From NCBI RefSeq assembly GCF_048544455.1, contig NC_133528.1:46088002-46152001 (forward strand): a stretch of 64,000 nucleotides of DNA, read 5' to 3'. The stretch is from Silene latifolia. Its lineage: Eukaryota > Streptophyta > Magnoliopsida > Caryophyllales > Caryophyllaceae. Below the pieces are notes generated by a model. That model was not told the DNA's origin and made no database searches. It saw only the letters and a list, made by a program, of their open reading frames with translations. The position numbers and the translations under genes are program-made. This document shows, piece after piece, positions 1-11,088 of this stretch; position 1 is the stretch's first letter, and each line of letters begins with the position of its first letter.

Positions 1-2173
1 CATACGCCCTGGATAAGGTCGTCCACTATCGAAAGTTTCTGAGTAAGAGGTGAAGGTACGTATTGGGAAGCCCTTTAATCGGACACCCAATCCCGCCCGT
101 GGTAGCAGCCTCTACTGATTGATCTTGGTTGGTTAAATGTAAAAATTGATAAAACGGGTAAATGCATGAATGCGCATCCACTAGTTTGAACCTAATACGT
201 GAGCTTTCTATGTCGGTTGTTTTAATCAAAGTATCAAGTATTTGATGTCAAGTTGGATTTATTGTTGATTTGCATGCAAGACGGAAGTTAACATCCATTT
301 ACCGAATTAGGTTTATGGTGCATAACGTGATCTATTTGTCTTGGTAAGGTGTTTTGCAAATGTGATGTAAAATGGGTAGATTTATCATCTGACCCGTCCT
401 GTATTCGGGTTAACCGAAGTCGGGATCGACCTGGACAAATGCTGGAATAGGTACAGATCATGCATCAGGCAGCCATAAGAGGCGCGGGCTTGCTGGCGAT
501 GCAAGTGGGTCTGCCCTGGTTTGAAAATGGAAAAAATAAGTGGCCTGTTTAGGCGCGGGTCAACAGATGATGAAAGACGTCTTCTGACCATCGAAAAGGT
601 TTATAAAATGTATTGAAAAATGGGTGTTTAAACCCGTCTTGGTTTAAAAAGGCCATTTAGGCCGCTTTTGTGCTAATTTGAAGAACGAGACTTGAATAAT
701 CGTCATTGTTTTGACAATATTCGATGTCGGGTTCGTATTGCAAGCTTGACATGAATAGTTTTGAAAATGATTATGAACTAATTGTTTTAAGTTCATTTGT
801 TTATAATTAATCAACGTTCATCATCGTACTCGGGTTAAAATCCGACATGGTATGTAGAACCAAGGATGTTTTTGTGTTGGTGACTAATACACTTGTTTTG
901 AAAATGTAAAGAAATGAGAAAGACTTTAAAATACCCTTCAAAATATAAAGAAATGAAATAAAAGGTTTTAAAATACCTTTTATAATGTAATTAACCAAAT
1001 ATTATCACCGAAACACGGATTAAACCGTCATGGTATTAGGAACCAAGGATGATTAATGTTTCATGGTTAAAAACTTGTCATAAGAAAAACGATTTGAAAT
1101 ATTTGAAATGGTAAAAACCGATTACAAATATGAAATAAAAATAAAAGAGAGGAAGAGACCAAACACGGTTTGGATTTAAGGTGAGGGGGTGCTTTAGGCG
1201 CGAGCCTACTTGCTACGTAAGTAGCCCCTGCCTCAACCAAAAATTCGGTTTTGGCTCATTCATCCCATATTTGGACCATGTTATGCATGATTTAGCATGT
1301 TATAGTCATGAAACAAATGAAAAACATGATAGAAGAAGATTTTTACACCCTCATACTTACATGCTAGGCTTGAGACGAGAAACCGACGAAAGTGTATCAA
1401 CTTGTTTGGCCGGAAAACTCGGTTTGAAAAACGTTTTAGCAAGTAAAAGAATATTTTTAAAGTTTAGTGATGGTGTAGTGGTCGAGATGGTCGGTCAAGT
1501 GATTTAATGGACGATGACGGTACCAAACAATGTGTAAGGCTTGTGTTTACGATCGGTAGGTCGTAAACACATGTCGGTTGGTGACTTGAGAAGTCGGGTC
1601 TAGAATTTTAAGGGAGAAAAGAGGGGGCGGACACTCGCGTAACTCTCAAATGGTGGCATTTGAGGGGTATTTATAGGAAAATGGGTGGTTGTGTGTGTTT
1701 TGAGCGATGTGGCCGCATGGGCTGCTCAAAGAGGCGCGAGCCATTTCGCGCGTCTTCGGTTGTCTTGTCGCTATCACACAAGTGTAATCATGATTTGTTC
1801 TATCCAAGGATTTGGAAGAACTTGATTTGTACTTGACCATTTAGGATTCTGGGAAATCCTAACATGGAAGCATTTGAAAGGTTTGTTTTTTGTGTTTGAC
1901 TCGGTTCGACTCGTTGTTGGAGTCGGAATTTTAATTTTGAGTCGATTTTTGGTTCGGTGTCAGTTTTGACTCTAATTATTGTCATTACGACCCCGTCGTC
2001 ATGCATTAAACACTCCAGGTACTTTTGAAAAGTTTTATTTTCGAAATCGCTTTAAGTTTTTCGAAGTATAGTTGTACATAAACTGTCGATTAAACGCTGC
2101 GATTCCTAAGCATGTTGTAGTCCGATAATCATCGGGTGTTTGTTGGAGACTCAACAGATACTGGGTATCTACA
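1..2173 (-). repeat. Partial LTR of a minus-strand Tat-type Ty3/gypsy element (element A)
   Basis: The sequence parallels the Tat1 LTR further right in the same orientation. Shared blocks include the 'cccaatcccgcccg ... gcctctact' stretch near 60-115, the 'acaccctcatacttacatg' stretch near 1346, the 'gggcggacactcgcgt' stretch near 1625, and 'gactctaatta' near 1970. It ends in TCTACA at 2173, like the right end of both Tat1 LTRs. A minus-strand TATAAATA lies at 1668-1675, where the Tat1 LTRs also have one. The left end is outside the window, so whether this is a solo LTR or the 5' LTR of a complete element cannot be told. GC-rich 'gaggcgc' motifs at about 490, 1190 and 1730 match the hairpin motif of Tat1. 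Confidence 0.75.
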
Positions 2174-2251
2174 ACGTGCTTTGGCAAACCAAGGTTCCGT
2201 GGGAGAAGTGCAGTCGCCTCGAAACCAACGCGCGGGTGGCCCATGTCCACA
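2174..2251 (+). repeat. Tail of the 5' LTR of a plus-strand Tat element (Tat2)
   Basis: Only about 78 bp of LTR remain before the PBS. They end in gggtggcccatgtccaca, close to the reverse complement of the Tat1 LTR start (tgtggacagcgggccgccc). Element A abuts it on the left in opposite orientation, so the rest of this LTR should lie beyond element A, outside the window. Confidence 0.65.
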
Positions 2252-2254
2252 GTT

Positions 2255-2272
2255 TGGCGACTCCGCTGGGGA
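2255..2272 (+). other. Primer-binding site of Tat2
   Basis: TGGCGACTCCGCTGGGGA lies three bases after the LTR end TCCACA. The same 18-mer is present on the minus strand of Tat1 at 20807-20824. This primer site is of the type used by Tat/Ogre-class elements, which are described as priming from tRNA-Arg; the tRNA assignment is from memory and not checked here. Confidence 0.85.
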
Positions 2273-3039
2273 TGATACACTTATGTGTTTCCGAGGGTGA
2301 AACTTGAATAAGTTTAGGGAATAGTTTATATGAGACAGTTGTCGATTTTCATTTCTCGACCTTCTTAGGTTGTTTCATTTAGCCTTCCGAGGCTTAACCC
2401 AACCCATTCAACCAATCGTCCCGTCTGGACGGTCCAAATTCTTATCTGGGCCCAAAGATGGATATCGATTGACGTCAACCATACCACGGTACATACTCAA
2501 GTTTGTATCAAGAGCTTTCACTACTCGAGGAAATGGACTAGGAACCGACCTTACTCATGTTTGGCACGGACCTCTCCACAGACCAAGGTCTGATTGCTAA
2601 GTATGGCAACCCACCTTCTAAGCCAAAACCCTTTAAATGCACTCAGCATACCGTTATAATGCCCATATGTATGTTTGTATCATATACGTGATCACCATTT
2701 TGTAAACAAAACCATGACGAAATTTTGTAAAATAAAATCCTTTTCAAAATGTAAAAATTTTCAAAAATGGCCTAAAACAGCGCAAAACAAGCCGAAACGC
2801 TGTCCAAATGTCGAGTCAATTTTCGGGCCTCAAACCCATTTCAAAACTCACTTCGAGTCAGCACTCCTAAAACTACACTACAGTTGTATAGGACAAACAT
2901 TTCAAAATTTGTCATTTTCAAATCTCACTTGACATAGTGGCACACACCCACTTCACGAGTCGAGTCTTTTTTTGAGTAAGTATGCGAAAATGGTCGATTG
3001 TGTTTTGATTCATCGTCAATTTATTATCCTCAGTCCAAA
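2273..3039 (+). other. Tat2 untranslated leader
   Basis: The stretch is non-coding and corresponds, as reverse complement, to the Tat1 leader at 20030-20806. Shared tracts include 'cccaacccattcaaccaatcgtcccgtct' and the run of text around 'ggcaacccaccttctaagccaaaaccc'. No convincing gene is present in it. Confidence 0.7.
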
Positions 3040-3255
3040 ATGGTGGGAACTTGTCATGAAAGCATTAATGGTCAACCCAAACCGTCCGTAAATGGTAATG
3101 ATCAAATCCTAGCTGCACTCCTTCGCCTCCAGACTAGCCAGGTCCAAGCTTATGATGGCCTTAACATTATCGAAGGTCGTATTATCGCTGTAGAAGCTAG
3201 ACTTCATCAAATAAATTGTATCAAGAAACATAAGCATGACCAAACACTAAACTAA
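3040..3255 (+). pseudogene. Truncated gag start of Tat2
   Basis: This is the first part of a Tat-type gag. From the methionine at 3040 the reading frame parallels the Tat1 gag start: Tat1 has NDRILAALAQMQ and YDRLELIEGRI, and this copy has NDQILAALLRLQ and YDGLNIIEGRI. Homology stops after about 58 residues, near 3212-3216. The frame then runs a few codons into unrelated sequence and ends at 3255. The nucleocapsid and all pol domains are missing, so it cannot make a working capsid protein. To the right, without a recognisable target duplication, begins the minus-strand CACTA Transposase_24 remnant. That fits a deletion or illegitimate joining rather than a clean insertion. Confidence 0.7.
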
Positions 3256-3681
3256 GTATACTTCTTCACTTATTATTATTAAGTTACCTTGAACTTGTCA
3301 GACTGCCTATAAGCGATATAGCTATCCCAATGGTTCTGACTGACATACGGATATTTCTTTTTTGGTGGTTTCTTGTTCATTTCCCCGGTTTCCTTGTTGA
3401 ACAAGTGGTTCTCAGCAATCTTTAACTTCCAAGATCTGAAGGCTTCCCATGTCTTTTTTTTAGGTACTTATCATACTTTTCAGGGACAACGTAAGCTAAC
3501 TGCATATATGAAGAGCATAGTTGGTACAAGTGTTTTGGCTAATACACATATCAAGTAGTAAGTTAATTTCAGCTAAAGCATTTATTATTGTATATACATA
3601 CCATTATTCTGTTTATTAGCATGGTGTTCCGTATTTTACTCAGTTCACTGATACGCGGCGTATCGAGAGGCACATACTATC
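3256..3681 (-). pseudogene. CACTA Transposase_24-type gene, C-terminal half (CACTA-1)
   Basis: On the minus strand this continues the gene fragment at 23437-23600 after removal of Tat1. It starts with YVPLDTPRISELSKIRNTML, which parallels QFVPIHLGEIRNLNPVLEK in the related gene of CACTA-2 near 40.2 kb. A probable intron follows (GTATGT near 3600, TATGCAG near 3510), and then KYDKYLKKR and WKLKIAENHLFNKETGEM. The last stretch parallels WKCDIGKYWLYVDKETGEM of CACTA-2. The reading frame slips by one base in an A-run near 3462. It ends in QSDKFKV next to a probable donor at about 3290, and the remainder is lost at the junction with Tat2. Transposase_24 (Ptta/En/Spm) proteins are the accessory, TNPA-like products of plant CACTA transposons. 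The family call is from several matching blocks within this window plus recognition of the family. Confidence 0.75.
3677..3681. repeat. Left target-site duplication of Tat1 (CTATC)
   Basis: CTATC directly precedes the LTR start TGTGGACAG and is repeated at 23432-23436 directly after the other LTR. A 5-bp duplication is the usual footprint of Ty3/gypsy integrase. Confidence 0.92.
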
Positions 3682-6276
3682 TGTGGACAGCGGGCCGCCC
3701 ACGGGGGCGCTTGGGAGTGAAGGGGCTTCGAAAACAAGCGTTTGCATTTTGTATGGAGTCGCCACCAATTTTTATGGGAAATTGGAACCGTTCGAATACC
3801 TCGTGTCATGTCAAGACACAAAGTAGTGACATGAACACTAAGCAATCGTTACCCTTAGCATTCTATGTCTAGAATGACTCTCGCGGATGCCAATGAACAC
3901 GGGTGCTCACGGAGATCTGGAGTAAGGGGTGAGGGTACGTATTAGGAAGCTCTTTTGATCGAACACCTAATCCCGCCCGCCTCGATAGCGGCCTCTACTA
4001 ATGATTAGGGAAGTTATTCGTACTTGATATATCGTCGGCTATATGCATGCAATGCAACATCCAATAGATTAATCCTAACATGTGAAATTAGCTAAGTCGG
4101 TGAACAATTAATTAGGCAAACAATTAGGGTCGAAGTAGGATTTAATGTTCAATTACATGTGGAAGCATACAAAACAATAAAATAAATAAAATAAATTACA
4201 ATAATGGAAATTACATTAATTACATTGGATTAGGCGATTTATGTCGAAAATACCTTTAAAACGGATAATTTGATCAAAAAAGGAATAAAGAATAAAATAA
4301 CAAATTAACGAACAGGAATTAGCGATATTACGAATATTAGTTAATTAATACGTAAACTAATTAATCTAGGTCAAGGCAGAAAAGGAGTTCAGGGACGAAG
4401 TCGTCCGGAACAGCGAAGAGACATGCGCCCTTTGGAAGAGGCGCAAAGACAAAACGCTGCGTCTGTTCCAAGGACGAACTCTGGCTGTGAAGCCAAAACT
4501 GCAATTGTTAACGTTAATTGGTGAATTTAATGGACTGATTTAATTATTAGGCTCGGATGAAAGTGATTAATGAATTATTTGCATATGATTGAGTCATAAA
4601 ACAATAAACATGGATGAGACGGAGACAAAGACAGATTAAACATGTGAAGGGTCGATGTTAATGAATGAACCAAGCAAGCGAATAATTAACTAAACATGAT
4701 GAATTGACGATGAATTAATGAACAAACAGGTGAAAATATATCAACAATGAATCCCAGAAACTCAACATGAACGAATTGAATCCCTAGAACTCGAATTGAA
4801 TATTAGTGACGAAAACCCGCAAATATGAATTACTTGGGATTTAAGTCGGATTAGATGAATTAAACATGTGAATGAATGATGAAATATATGATGCAATATA
4901 CATGCTAATTATTATGATTTTATGACGGAGAATTAACAGACGAACAAACAAAACAAATAAATTTGATACGAATTGCAGAGGACGGAGGAAGAAGAAAAAA
5001 AGCGAAGCTGCGGCGGCCTCACAAAGAGGCGCGGCAGTGTTTGCGCTCCTTTGAAGAGGCGCAGCAGATTGCTGCGTCTTTTCTCGATTGTCATCTCATC
5101 GGAAATCCGCAAAACAGGTTTTAAAGACGGTTTTAGAAATCGGTTTTAACGGTGTACTTTCGACATAAACCTTACAATTGTTATACAGTAATTAAATACA
5201 ATAAATAAAAGGAATTATACACCCTCAGACTTACATGTTGACGGAACGAGAAGAACTAAGAAGATCGATTAGTGATGCTCGACGCGAATGCAAGGAAAGA
5301 GTGCCCTCGTAAGAGGAAAACGATTGATTAAATTAATTAGATTGATTGAGTGTAGTGGTCAAATTGGTCGGTCATGCAACGGAGAGGCTGGTACCCGGAA
5401 AGATCCGAGCTTACGTGGTCGGAAGTCCAAGCACGTAGGCGCCAATTAGTAAGAACGAAGTCTAGAATGCAAAGGGAGAAGAGAAGGGCGGACACTCGCG
5501 TGAGAAATATGAGGAACGAAAGCTCCTATTTATACTAATCACGCGGAGGAATTATGGTAAGAGTTGGATACGGAAGGAAAGATCCGGAAACAACCGACTT
5601 AGGTTAAACGCGGAAACTTGGACAAAAAGAAAGCCCTGGGAAAAGGCGCAGCAGGTGCTGCGTCCCTTGGAAGAGGCGCAGCACCTGCTGCGTCCTTTCC
5701 GGGGTAGGTTCCTCTGCGCGTAGAAAACGCGTTTGACAGCCTGTCGTATTTTAGGCATAACTTTCTCTACAGGACTCGGAATAAGGTGATTTCGGTGGCG
5801 TTGGAAAGCTAAAAAAGAGATCTAGAACTTTCTGTGAAATAGGCCTGACCCAAAAAACTCGTTATCACCTCGTAAAACGGGCCTAAAGTTTGGGTTGTCA
5901 TTTTAGCTAAATGAAATGCACATTTTGTAATGTAAACTTTATGTTTAGCCTAATGAAATGACATGAGACTCAAAATGAGATATAATCTCAACATTTTATG
6001 ATATCCTAACCTTAGGTGGACAAGCACATTGCTTTGACTCGGGATTTGACGGTTTTTTGAAATGAAGACGGTTTTTGACCCGGACTCCGAATGTACTCTA
6101 ATTACTGCCAAAACGACCGTATCGGCGCGTAGATGACAATTAAGAGGTAGACATTAATGTTTGAGCAATCACTTGACGATAAACTTACGAACTGTCACAA
6201 ATCGTTCCGCGTACCAAACATGCGGCCCAATCATCACTGGGTGTTTTGCGAGGGGTGCAGAAACGAGGTGTCTACA
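3682..6276 (-). repeat. 3' LTR of Tat1
   Basis: The LTR begins TGTGGACAG and ends TCTACA on the plus strand (TGTAGACACC ... GTCCACA on the element strand). A TATAAATA on the element strand lies at 5527-5534. Three GC-rich palindromic motifs occur near 4430, 5025-5080 and 5640-5700. Small ORFs inside it are not supported as genes. Confidence 0.93.
5527..5534 (-). promoter_or_regulatory. TATA box of the Tat1 3' LTR
   Basis: The minus strand reads TTAGTATAAATAGGAGCT, about 745 nt inside the LTR from its U3 end. The equivalent site in the 5' LTR is 22677-22684. It is the only well-placed TATAAATA on the element strand of the LTR, and GC-rich hairpin motifs lie 110-170 bp upstream. Confidence 0.6.
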
Positions 6277-6290
6277 GAGCCCCCACTTTG
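6277..6290 (-). other. Polypurine tract of Tat1
   Basis: On the element strand AAAGTGGGGGCTC sits immediately before the LTR start TGTAGACACC. A purine-rich tract here primes plus-strand DNA synthesis in LTR retrotransposons. The same tract precedes the Tat3 LTR at 54750-54762. Confidence 0.85.
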
Positions 6291-7254
6291 ACTGAGGCTT
6301 GGACAAGGCGAAAGTCAAAGTATAGCCATCAGGTCAATCGAAGATTACAACCTGACGACTATGGCGACGCGAGGCGGCTCAAGGGGTCTGAGCCAAGGAC
6401 CTGTCGTCGGGAACATTTTAGAGTCTGTCGACTATCGGGGAGGGTCGTTTAAAGTCCATTAGACTACGTAAGGAGGCTCGCCAGCCATAAGAAGAGATCA
6501 TACCTGAGACTTAATCGAACTTCGCGGGGAATAAGAGATATTGAAAACAGCAGGACGTCGGTAGAAAGCTGGCGGGGAAAATCCGCTTGCGTCGATCTCG
6601 AGCGAACTCAGCGAAATTTGGAAGTTGAATCGCTTGTGTCGGTCTCAAGCGAACTCTTGTTGGGGGCCTATCGACGACGAGGAACATCTTGATCGTCGTA
6701 GGGGAAACTTCGAATGAGCGATCGCAAAATACTACTCTCTGCGCCGGATAAAATGATTTGACGACTAGGAACATCGAATCGTCATGAAAGAAAGTCTCGA
6801 GTGAGCGATGCAAAATACTATCTGCGCCAAAATGGTTGAGCAATCTGCGAAATATCTGTCTGTGCGGGATAAAATGAACTCGGACAATATCTTTGCGAAA
6901 TATTGTCGCCTTTGGATAAAATGCGGGCGTAACGAAAGGAAATCGTCGAAACGGACCAAAGTGATAACATGTCATCGAGGAAGAGGCGCACCAAAGATGG
7001 GCCCACGAGTAACGAACTCATAACGGATTTTTGAAAATCCATCAGGAGGGAAACAAAGGAAGAGGCGCAGCAAGAGCTGCGTCTCTTGGAAGAGGCGCAG
7101 CGCCTGCTGCGTCTGTTCCCCAATTCAGCAATTCCGCGTAAAAACGCGAAGTCAGAAAGGTTTATTTCATTATTTCGAAACACAAATCCTTCAATTTCTC
7201 TCTCAAATCTTCACCATTTCTATCAAGGTTGGATTTAAAAGCTTGCTTAAAAAA
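6291..7254. other. Tat1 non-coding block with imperfect repeats
   Basis: No gene is supported here. The stretch 6280-6500 is shared with Tat3 at 54755-54890, including 'ctcgccagccataagaagagatcatacctga'. Between 6640 and 6900 there are imperfect repeats: 'gagcgatcgcaaaatactactctctgcgcc' near 6715 and 'gagcgatgcaaaatactatctgcgcc' near 6805. Two GC-rich hairpin motifs lie at 7058-7116, about 140-200 bp before the first exon of the antisense PMD gene, and may be part of its promoter. Confidence 0.6.
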
Positions 7255-10200
7255 ATGACTAATCGAGGTATGTGCTTTAATCTTGCATTAATCTTCCATA
7301 TTTGTCGAATTTTGAGCCGCGAACATTAGGGTTTTCGACCCTTTTGATCGAAAATTTGGGGCTTTTCCCCCAAATGAATTTTTCATGCCAAATTGATACT
7401 AGAAACGAGTAGTAGGCAATGTTAGGAACATAACCATGTATTTACTTCGAATTTTCATCAAGTTTTGAGCCCTTGAGCGAATTTTGAGACGGTTTCACAG
7501 CTAGATCGAAAATTGCTTCGAAAATGGCCTTAGGATTGCCCATTTGTGATGAAATTTGATAGTAGGGACCCTTGGATGATGGGTAAACTTCCTGTCATCT
7601 CGGAAGTTTGGTTTGTGACAACTTTTGCAGGACACTTTTAGGGCATAATCGCCATTATAGCGAAATGCTGCCGAATTTTCGACCCGAACTCGGCACTAGG
7701 TTTTGACTTTGACTTGACTTGACCCTATCCATCACATGAGTGATTGATTTGGCGGGAACATGGCCAAGGATGGCCGGAAAGGGGCGATTTCTGGGCCTTG
7801 AAGGCTCGAAAACTACTTAACAAGGGCTTGTCGTCATGTGACGCGGCCTGGATTTGCTTTAATCGTTGCAGGTGATGATGCTTCTACTTCTGGGAGAGAT
7901 CCTATGGACATAGACGCCGCTGTTGTTGAGGAGGCTTTAGAGCAGGCCTTCACCGCCGCGGTGATGGCTGCTGCAGAGGAGGTTCCCGAGGAGGAGGTCA
8001 CGACGAGGAGGAGATTCCGAGACGGGCCCACCTCGGACGAGGGGGTCGCCACCGAGAGGTGCCCGCGTGGCCGAGACACGGGAGAGTAGGCACCTTGTGT
8101 GGGCTGCAGAGGGTCACTTGTCCTACAGGACGGTGAAGAGCTTGGTAAATAGGAATTCCCTAACTCATTACCTATCCTTTTCCATTTTTGTTCAAATCTC
8201 TTCCAAATTTATTCCAAAACTAAAGATAGCTTTGTTTCAAATTTTAATAGGAGGCCGGGAACATCCGGTCGTTCTCGGGGTATACGACGGCGATGGAGCA
8301 TTACGAGCGGCTGTCGGAGGAGGAGAGGGCCATGATCGAGCGCGGAGCGTTTGGTCCTCTGGTTCAGGTTTGGAGGGATATCGTGAAGAGGAAGTTGCGG
8401 GCCAACCTTAGCCTGGTTCGCGCTTTCTTGGATCGATTCTGGGATACGACTTCCACATTTCACCTGCCTTTTGGTGAGGTGGGAGTCACCTTGGAGGATT
8501 ACGGCATGATTTACAGTGCCGTGCGGGGACCGAGGAGATGGTGTGGCCAGAGACCGGCATGAGGGCGGACTCGGCCGAGGCGAGGAGGTTGATCGGCTGG
8601 AACTTGTCGCCGAAGGGCTGTTGCGGTGCGGGTTTGGTACCCAGTACCTATGTTCGAGATTACTTTGCGGGGAAGACCCCGGCATCGGTGGTGATCGATG
8701 GGAGGGAGACGGCCCCTCCTCCTTCTCTGTACAGAAGCGAGAGGGCTCGTCTGTGGCTTTGGTGGTTCTTGTCTTCGATTTACCTCGGAGACAAGGGTGA
8801 GAGGCTGTCGACGAAGCTTCTCCCCTTTCTTTCTGACCTGAGTTCCTTAGGGCGTTGGGACTGGGTCACTGCTGGTTTTGCGGTCCTCATCCGCTTTATG
8901 AGGGCCATGGTTCGCCCAGAGTTGATGGAGAAGGGGACTTCTCCTGGCGCTGTCGGACCCGGGCTGCTGTTGGAGGTATGAACCTTCCTTTAGATCAACG
9001 TAAATTCCTTTCTTTTATCAAAGATCGTCATTGACCATTTTGCTTTACAGGCGTGGGTGTACTCTTACTTTCCGGACCTCGCGCCCAAGAGGACGGAGCC
9101 GTTGGAGAGGGCCTATCCCGTGGTGAGGGATTGGGTCATGTGCCGGACGAAGAGCAAGCGTTCTTCTCACAACGTCTACCGGCGGGACGTGAACGCCCTT
9201 CAGCTGAGCAGCGTGAGTATCCCATTTGTATTCATTCACATCTTCTCATATTTTGTTTTCAATTGATCATAGGAATGACCTTTGCCTTCATATTGTCACA
9301 GTGGGTGCCCAGACCTTGGGCGGAGTATCTTTGGAGCGCCTCCCTTTGTTTTTGAGACCCTTCGTCCTAGGAGCTCGAGTCGATCGCCGTTGTGGACGTC
9401 GATGGGTCTGTATGGTATCTGGGCGAGCGGTTAGCTCGTCAGTGCTTTCGGGGTGCGTTGACGGTTCCCGTCGATCCTCCTAGGACGATGTTCAGGGAGC
9501 CCTCCGAGGCTGAGAGGGAGGCGGACTTGGCCGGTGTCGGTGGCGACGACCTTCTTCTCCCTGAGGAGGATTACTCAGCGTTCCTTTACGGGAGGTTGGC
9601 GTATTGGCCGGTAGTGGTGAGTATCCTTTGTTTTCTTGTTGATTTGATCTTCGAGACTTGCGACGAAAGATCGTCGATTGATGAGAGCTATTTGTCTTTT
9701 CAGGAGGTTGAGGCGGCGGGCATCGAGCCCCCAGAGTACCCCGAGACTCTCGAGTACACTGACGCTACTGGGAGGACGACGATCTCCGAGCTGCGTGATT
9801 TTGACGTAGCTGTGACGGATGCTGGCCTAGATGACTGGCAGCATCTGATTCGGAGGGTGAGCTCCCATTTTGCATGGTTTTCGTGTAAGAACACGTTTGA
9901 CTGAATTTGTTTAATTTGCTGAGAGTTTCCTTTTGAAATGCAGGTCGCGCCATCTCGGTTCGTGGCACTATGGAGGGTGGCCAACCGGCTACGAGCTACG
10001 GCCATTGAGGCACTCGTCGGCGGTCGAGGTCGTCAGGTATGAACCTTTATATCCATTTTTCGATCTTCTTTTTTTTTTTGATTTTTGGTTTTCCAATTGA
10101 GTTGATTGATGAGCCAGCCAATTCGTTCTTTGTTTGCAGGGTGACCGCGAGTCAGGACGAGAGTTGGCCCAGGCTCGGGAGGAGACGGCTCGCTTGTCGA

Positions 10201-10277
10201 GGGAGCTCGAGTTTCGGGATGCCGAGATCGCCGCTCTGATGGCGAGAGTTGCTGAGTTGGAGGGTGTCCAGCAGTAG
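7255..10277 (+). pseudogene. Antisense multi-exon plant mobile domain (PMD) gene inside Tat1
   Basis: The gene runs opposite to the retrotransposon. Proposed exons with GT..AG borders are 7255-7267, 7872-8144, 8251-8975, 9051-9212, one or two between about 9273 and 9616, 9704-9856, 9944-10036 and 10140-10277 (TAG). Several internal exons keep phase 0 at both borders. The hallmark is TFHLPFGEVGVTLEDYGM, followed by a W-rich helix region (WLWWFLSSIYLGDKGERLS) and AWVYSYFPDLAP. These match the plant mobile domain (PMD, PF10536) of MAIL1-type proteins and several transposons. The C-terminus is a short coiled coil (ELAQAREETARLSRELE). The N-terminal exon is acidic and alanine-rich. At least three single-base frameshifts are needed, near 8060, 8520-8530 (in a G run) and 9375, so it is broken as read unless these are sequence errors. 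The role of PMD proteins in retroelements is unknown; family recognition is strong and exon borders are inferred. Confidence 0.8.
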
Positions 10278-10329
10278 CTTGTGTAGTTTTGTACATTTGT
10301 ACATTTTGAAACATTTTTGGACTTGGTTC

Positions 10330-10385
10330 GGGGCGCAAGCCCCCAGTTTGCTTGTGCATCTGGACTTGTTCGGGGCGCAAGCCCC
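10330..10385 (+). repeat. Two tandem hairpins with GCAA loops downstream of the PMD gene
   Basis: GGGGCGCAAGCCCC occurs at 10330-10343 and 10372-10385, period 42 bp, inside a longer repeat (ggact..gttcggggcgcaagcccccagtttgct). Each folds as a 5-bp perfect stem closed by a GNRA-type tetraloop. They lie 53 bp after the PMD stop codon, so they would be in its 3' UTR. Confidence 0.7.
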
Positions 10386-11080
10386 CAGTTTGCTCGTACA
10401 TTTGCTTTTTGTTGTATATATTATGGCCTGAGTGCCTTTGCTGCTGGGTTGTTTGTTTGTACCTGCAGGTTAGTTCTTGAACAGGTTTGGTAGATAACGG
10501 TTTATGCCGTTACGCTGCCGAAATTTACATGGAAAATCACGCGATTCATACATTTTATATACACATAAGGCCTTTAATTAGCGCACAATGAGACTCAAAA
10601 GAAACGCAAAAATGCAAAAATTTTGCCGGAAATGACCGGAAATGACCGGACGGTAGGGAGGGTTACCCCCGAAAAAAAAGAAAAATAGAAATTTATAAGT
10701 TAGAAAATGTAGAAAAAGAAATTAAGAAAATGAAATAAATGTATAAATGTTTGAATAATAAGAATAATTAAATGGACAATTAAATACACAAATGTGATAA
10801 AATGGCGAAAATGTCAATGTCGCCTCGAAATGCGTGCCCGTGAATTTAAGAAATCCCAAGACATGGTAAACTTCCGTAGTTTACCAAAATAAAATCCCAT
10901 AGGAATAGGAAATCACGCGTGTTATAGAATTAGGAAAGATCCAAACGCGGAAATTACGGGGAGTGAGCCTGGGGAAGAGGCGCAAAGCATGAGTCTGCGT
11001 CCCTTTGAAGAGGCGCAGCAGTGCCGCGCTTTGTTCCCGAGAGGGGTTTATTCGACGGATTTTGGAAACAAACAAATTAG
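10386..11080. other. Spacer between the two antisense genes of Tat1
   Basis: No gene is seen. The stretch 10600-10800 is A-rich with a short 'ccggaaatga' repeat. From 10905 to 11040 it resembles the promoter-proximal LTR sequence (gaaagatcc.., aacgcggaaa, then two GC-rich 'gaagaggcgca..' motifs at about 10975-11035). It probably serves as the upstream region of the next gene. Confidence 0.5.
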
Positions 11081-11088
11081 TATAAATA
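11081..11088 (+). promoter_or_regulatory. TATA box of the antisense DUF7745-like gene in Tat1
   Basis: TATAAATA lies 104 bp before the start codon at 11185, within TTAGTATAAATAGAAGCT. The Tat1 LTR promoter on the other strand reads TTAGTATAAATAGGAGCT, so the core promoter looks shared. Tat3 has TATATAAGG at a similar distance from its copy of the gene. Confidence 0.6.

Noticed and set aside
2255..2272. tRNA gene fragment
   Set aside because: Only 18 bases complementary to a tRNA end are present next to an LTR, which is a primer-binding site; no cloverleaf could be found here or elsewhere.
6511..7183. Several overlapping frames of 60-154 residues between the Tat1 3' LTR and the PMD gene
   Set aside because: They are mutually overlapping in low-complexity, repeat-bearing sequence, with no recognisable domain and no counterpart in Tat3.
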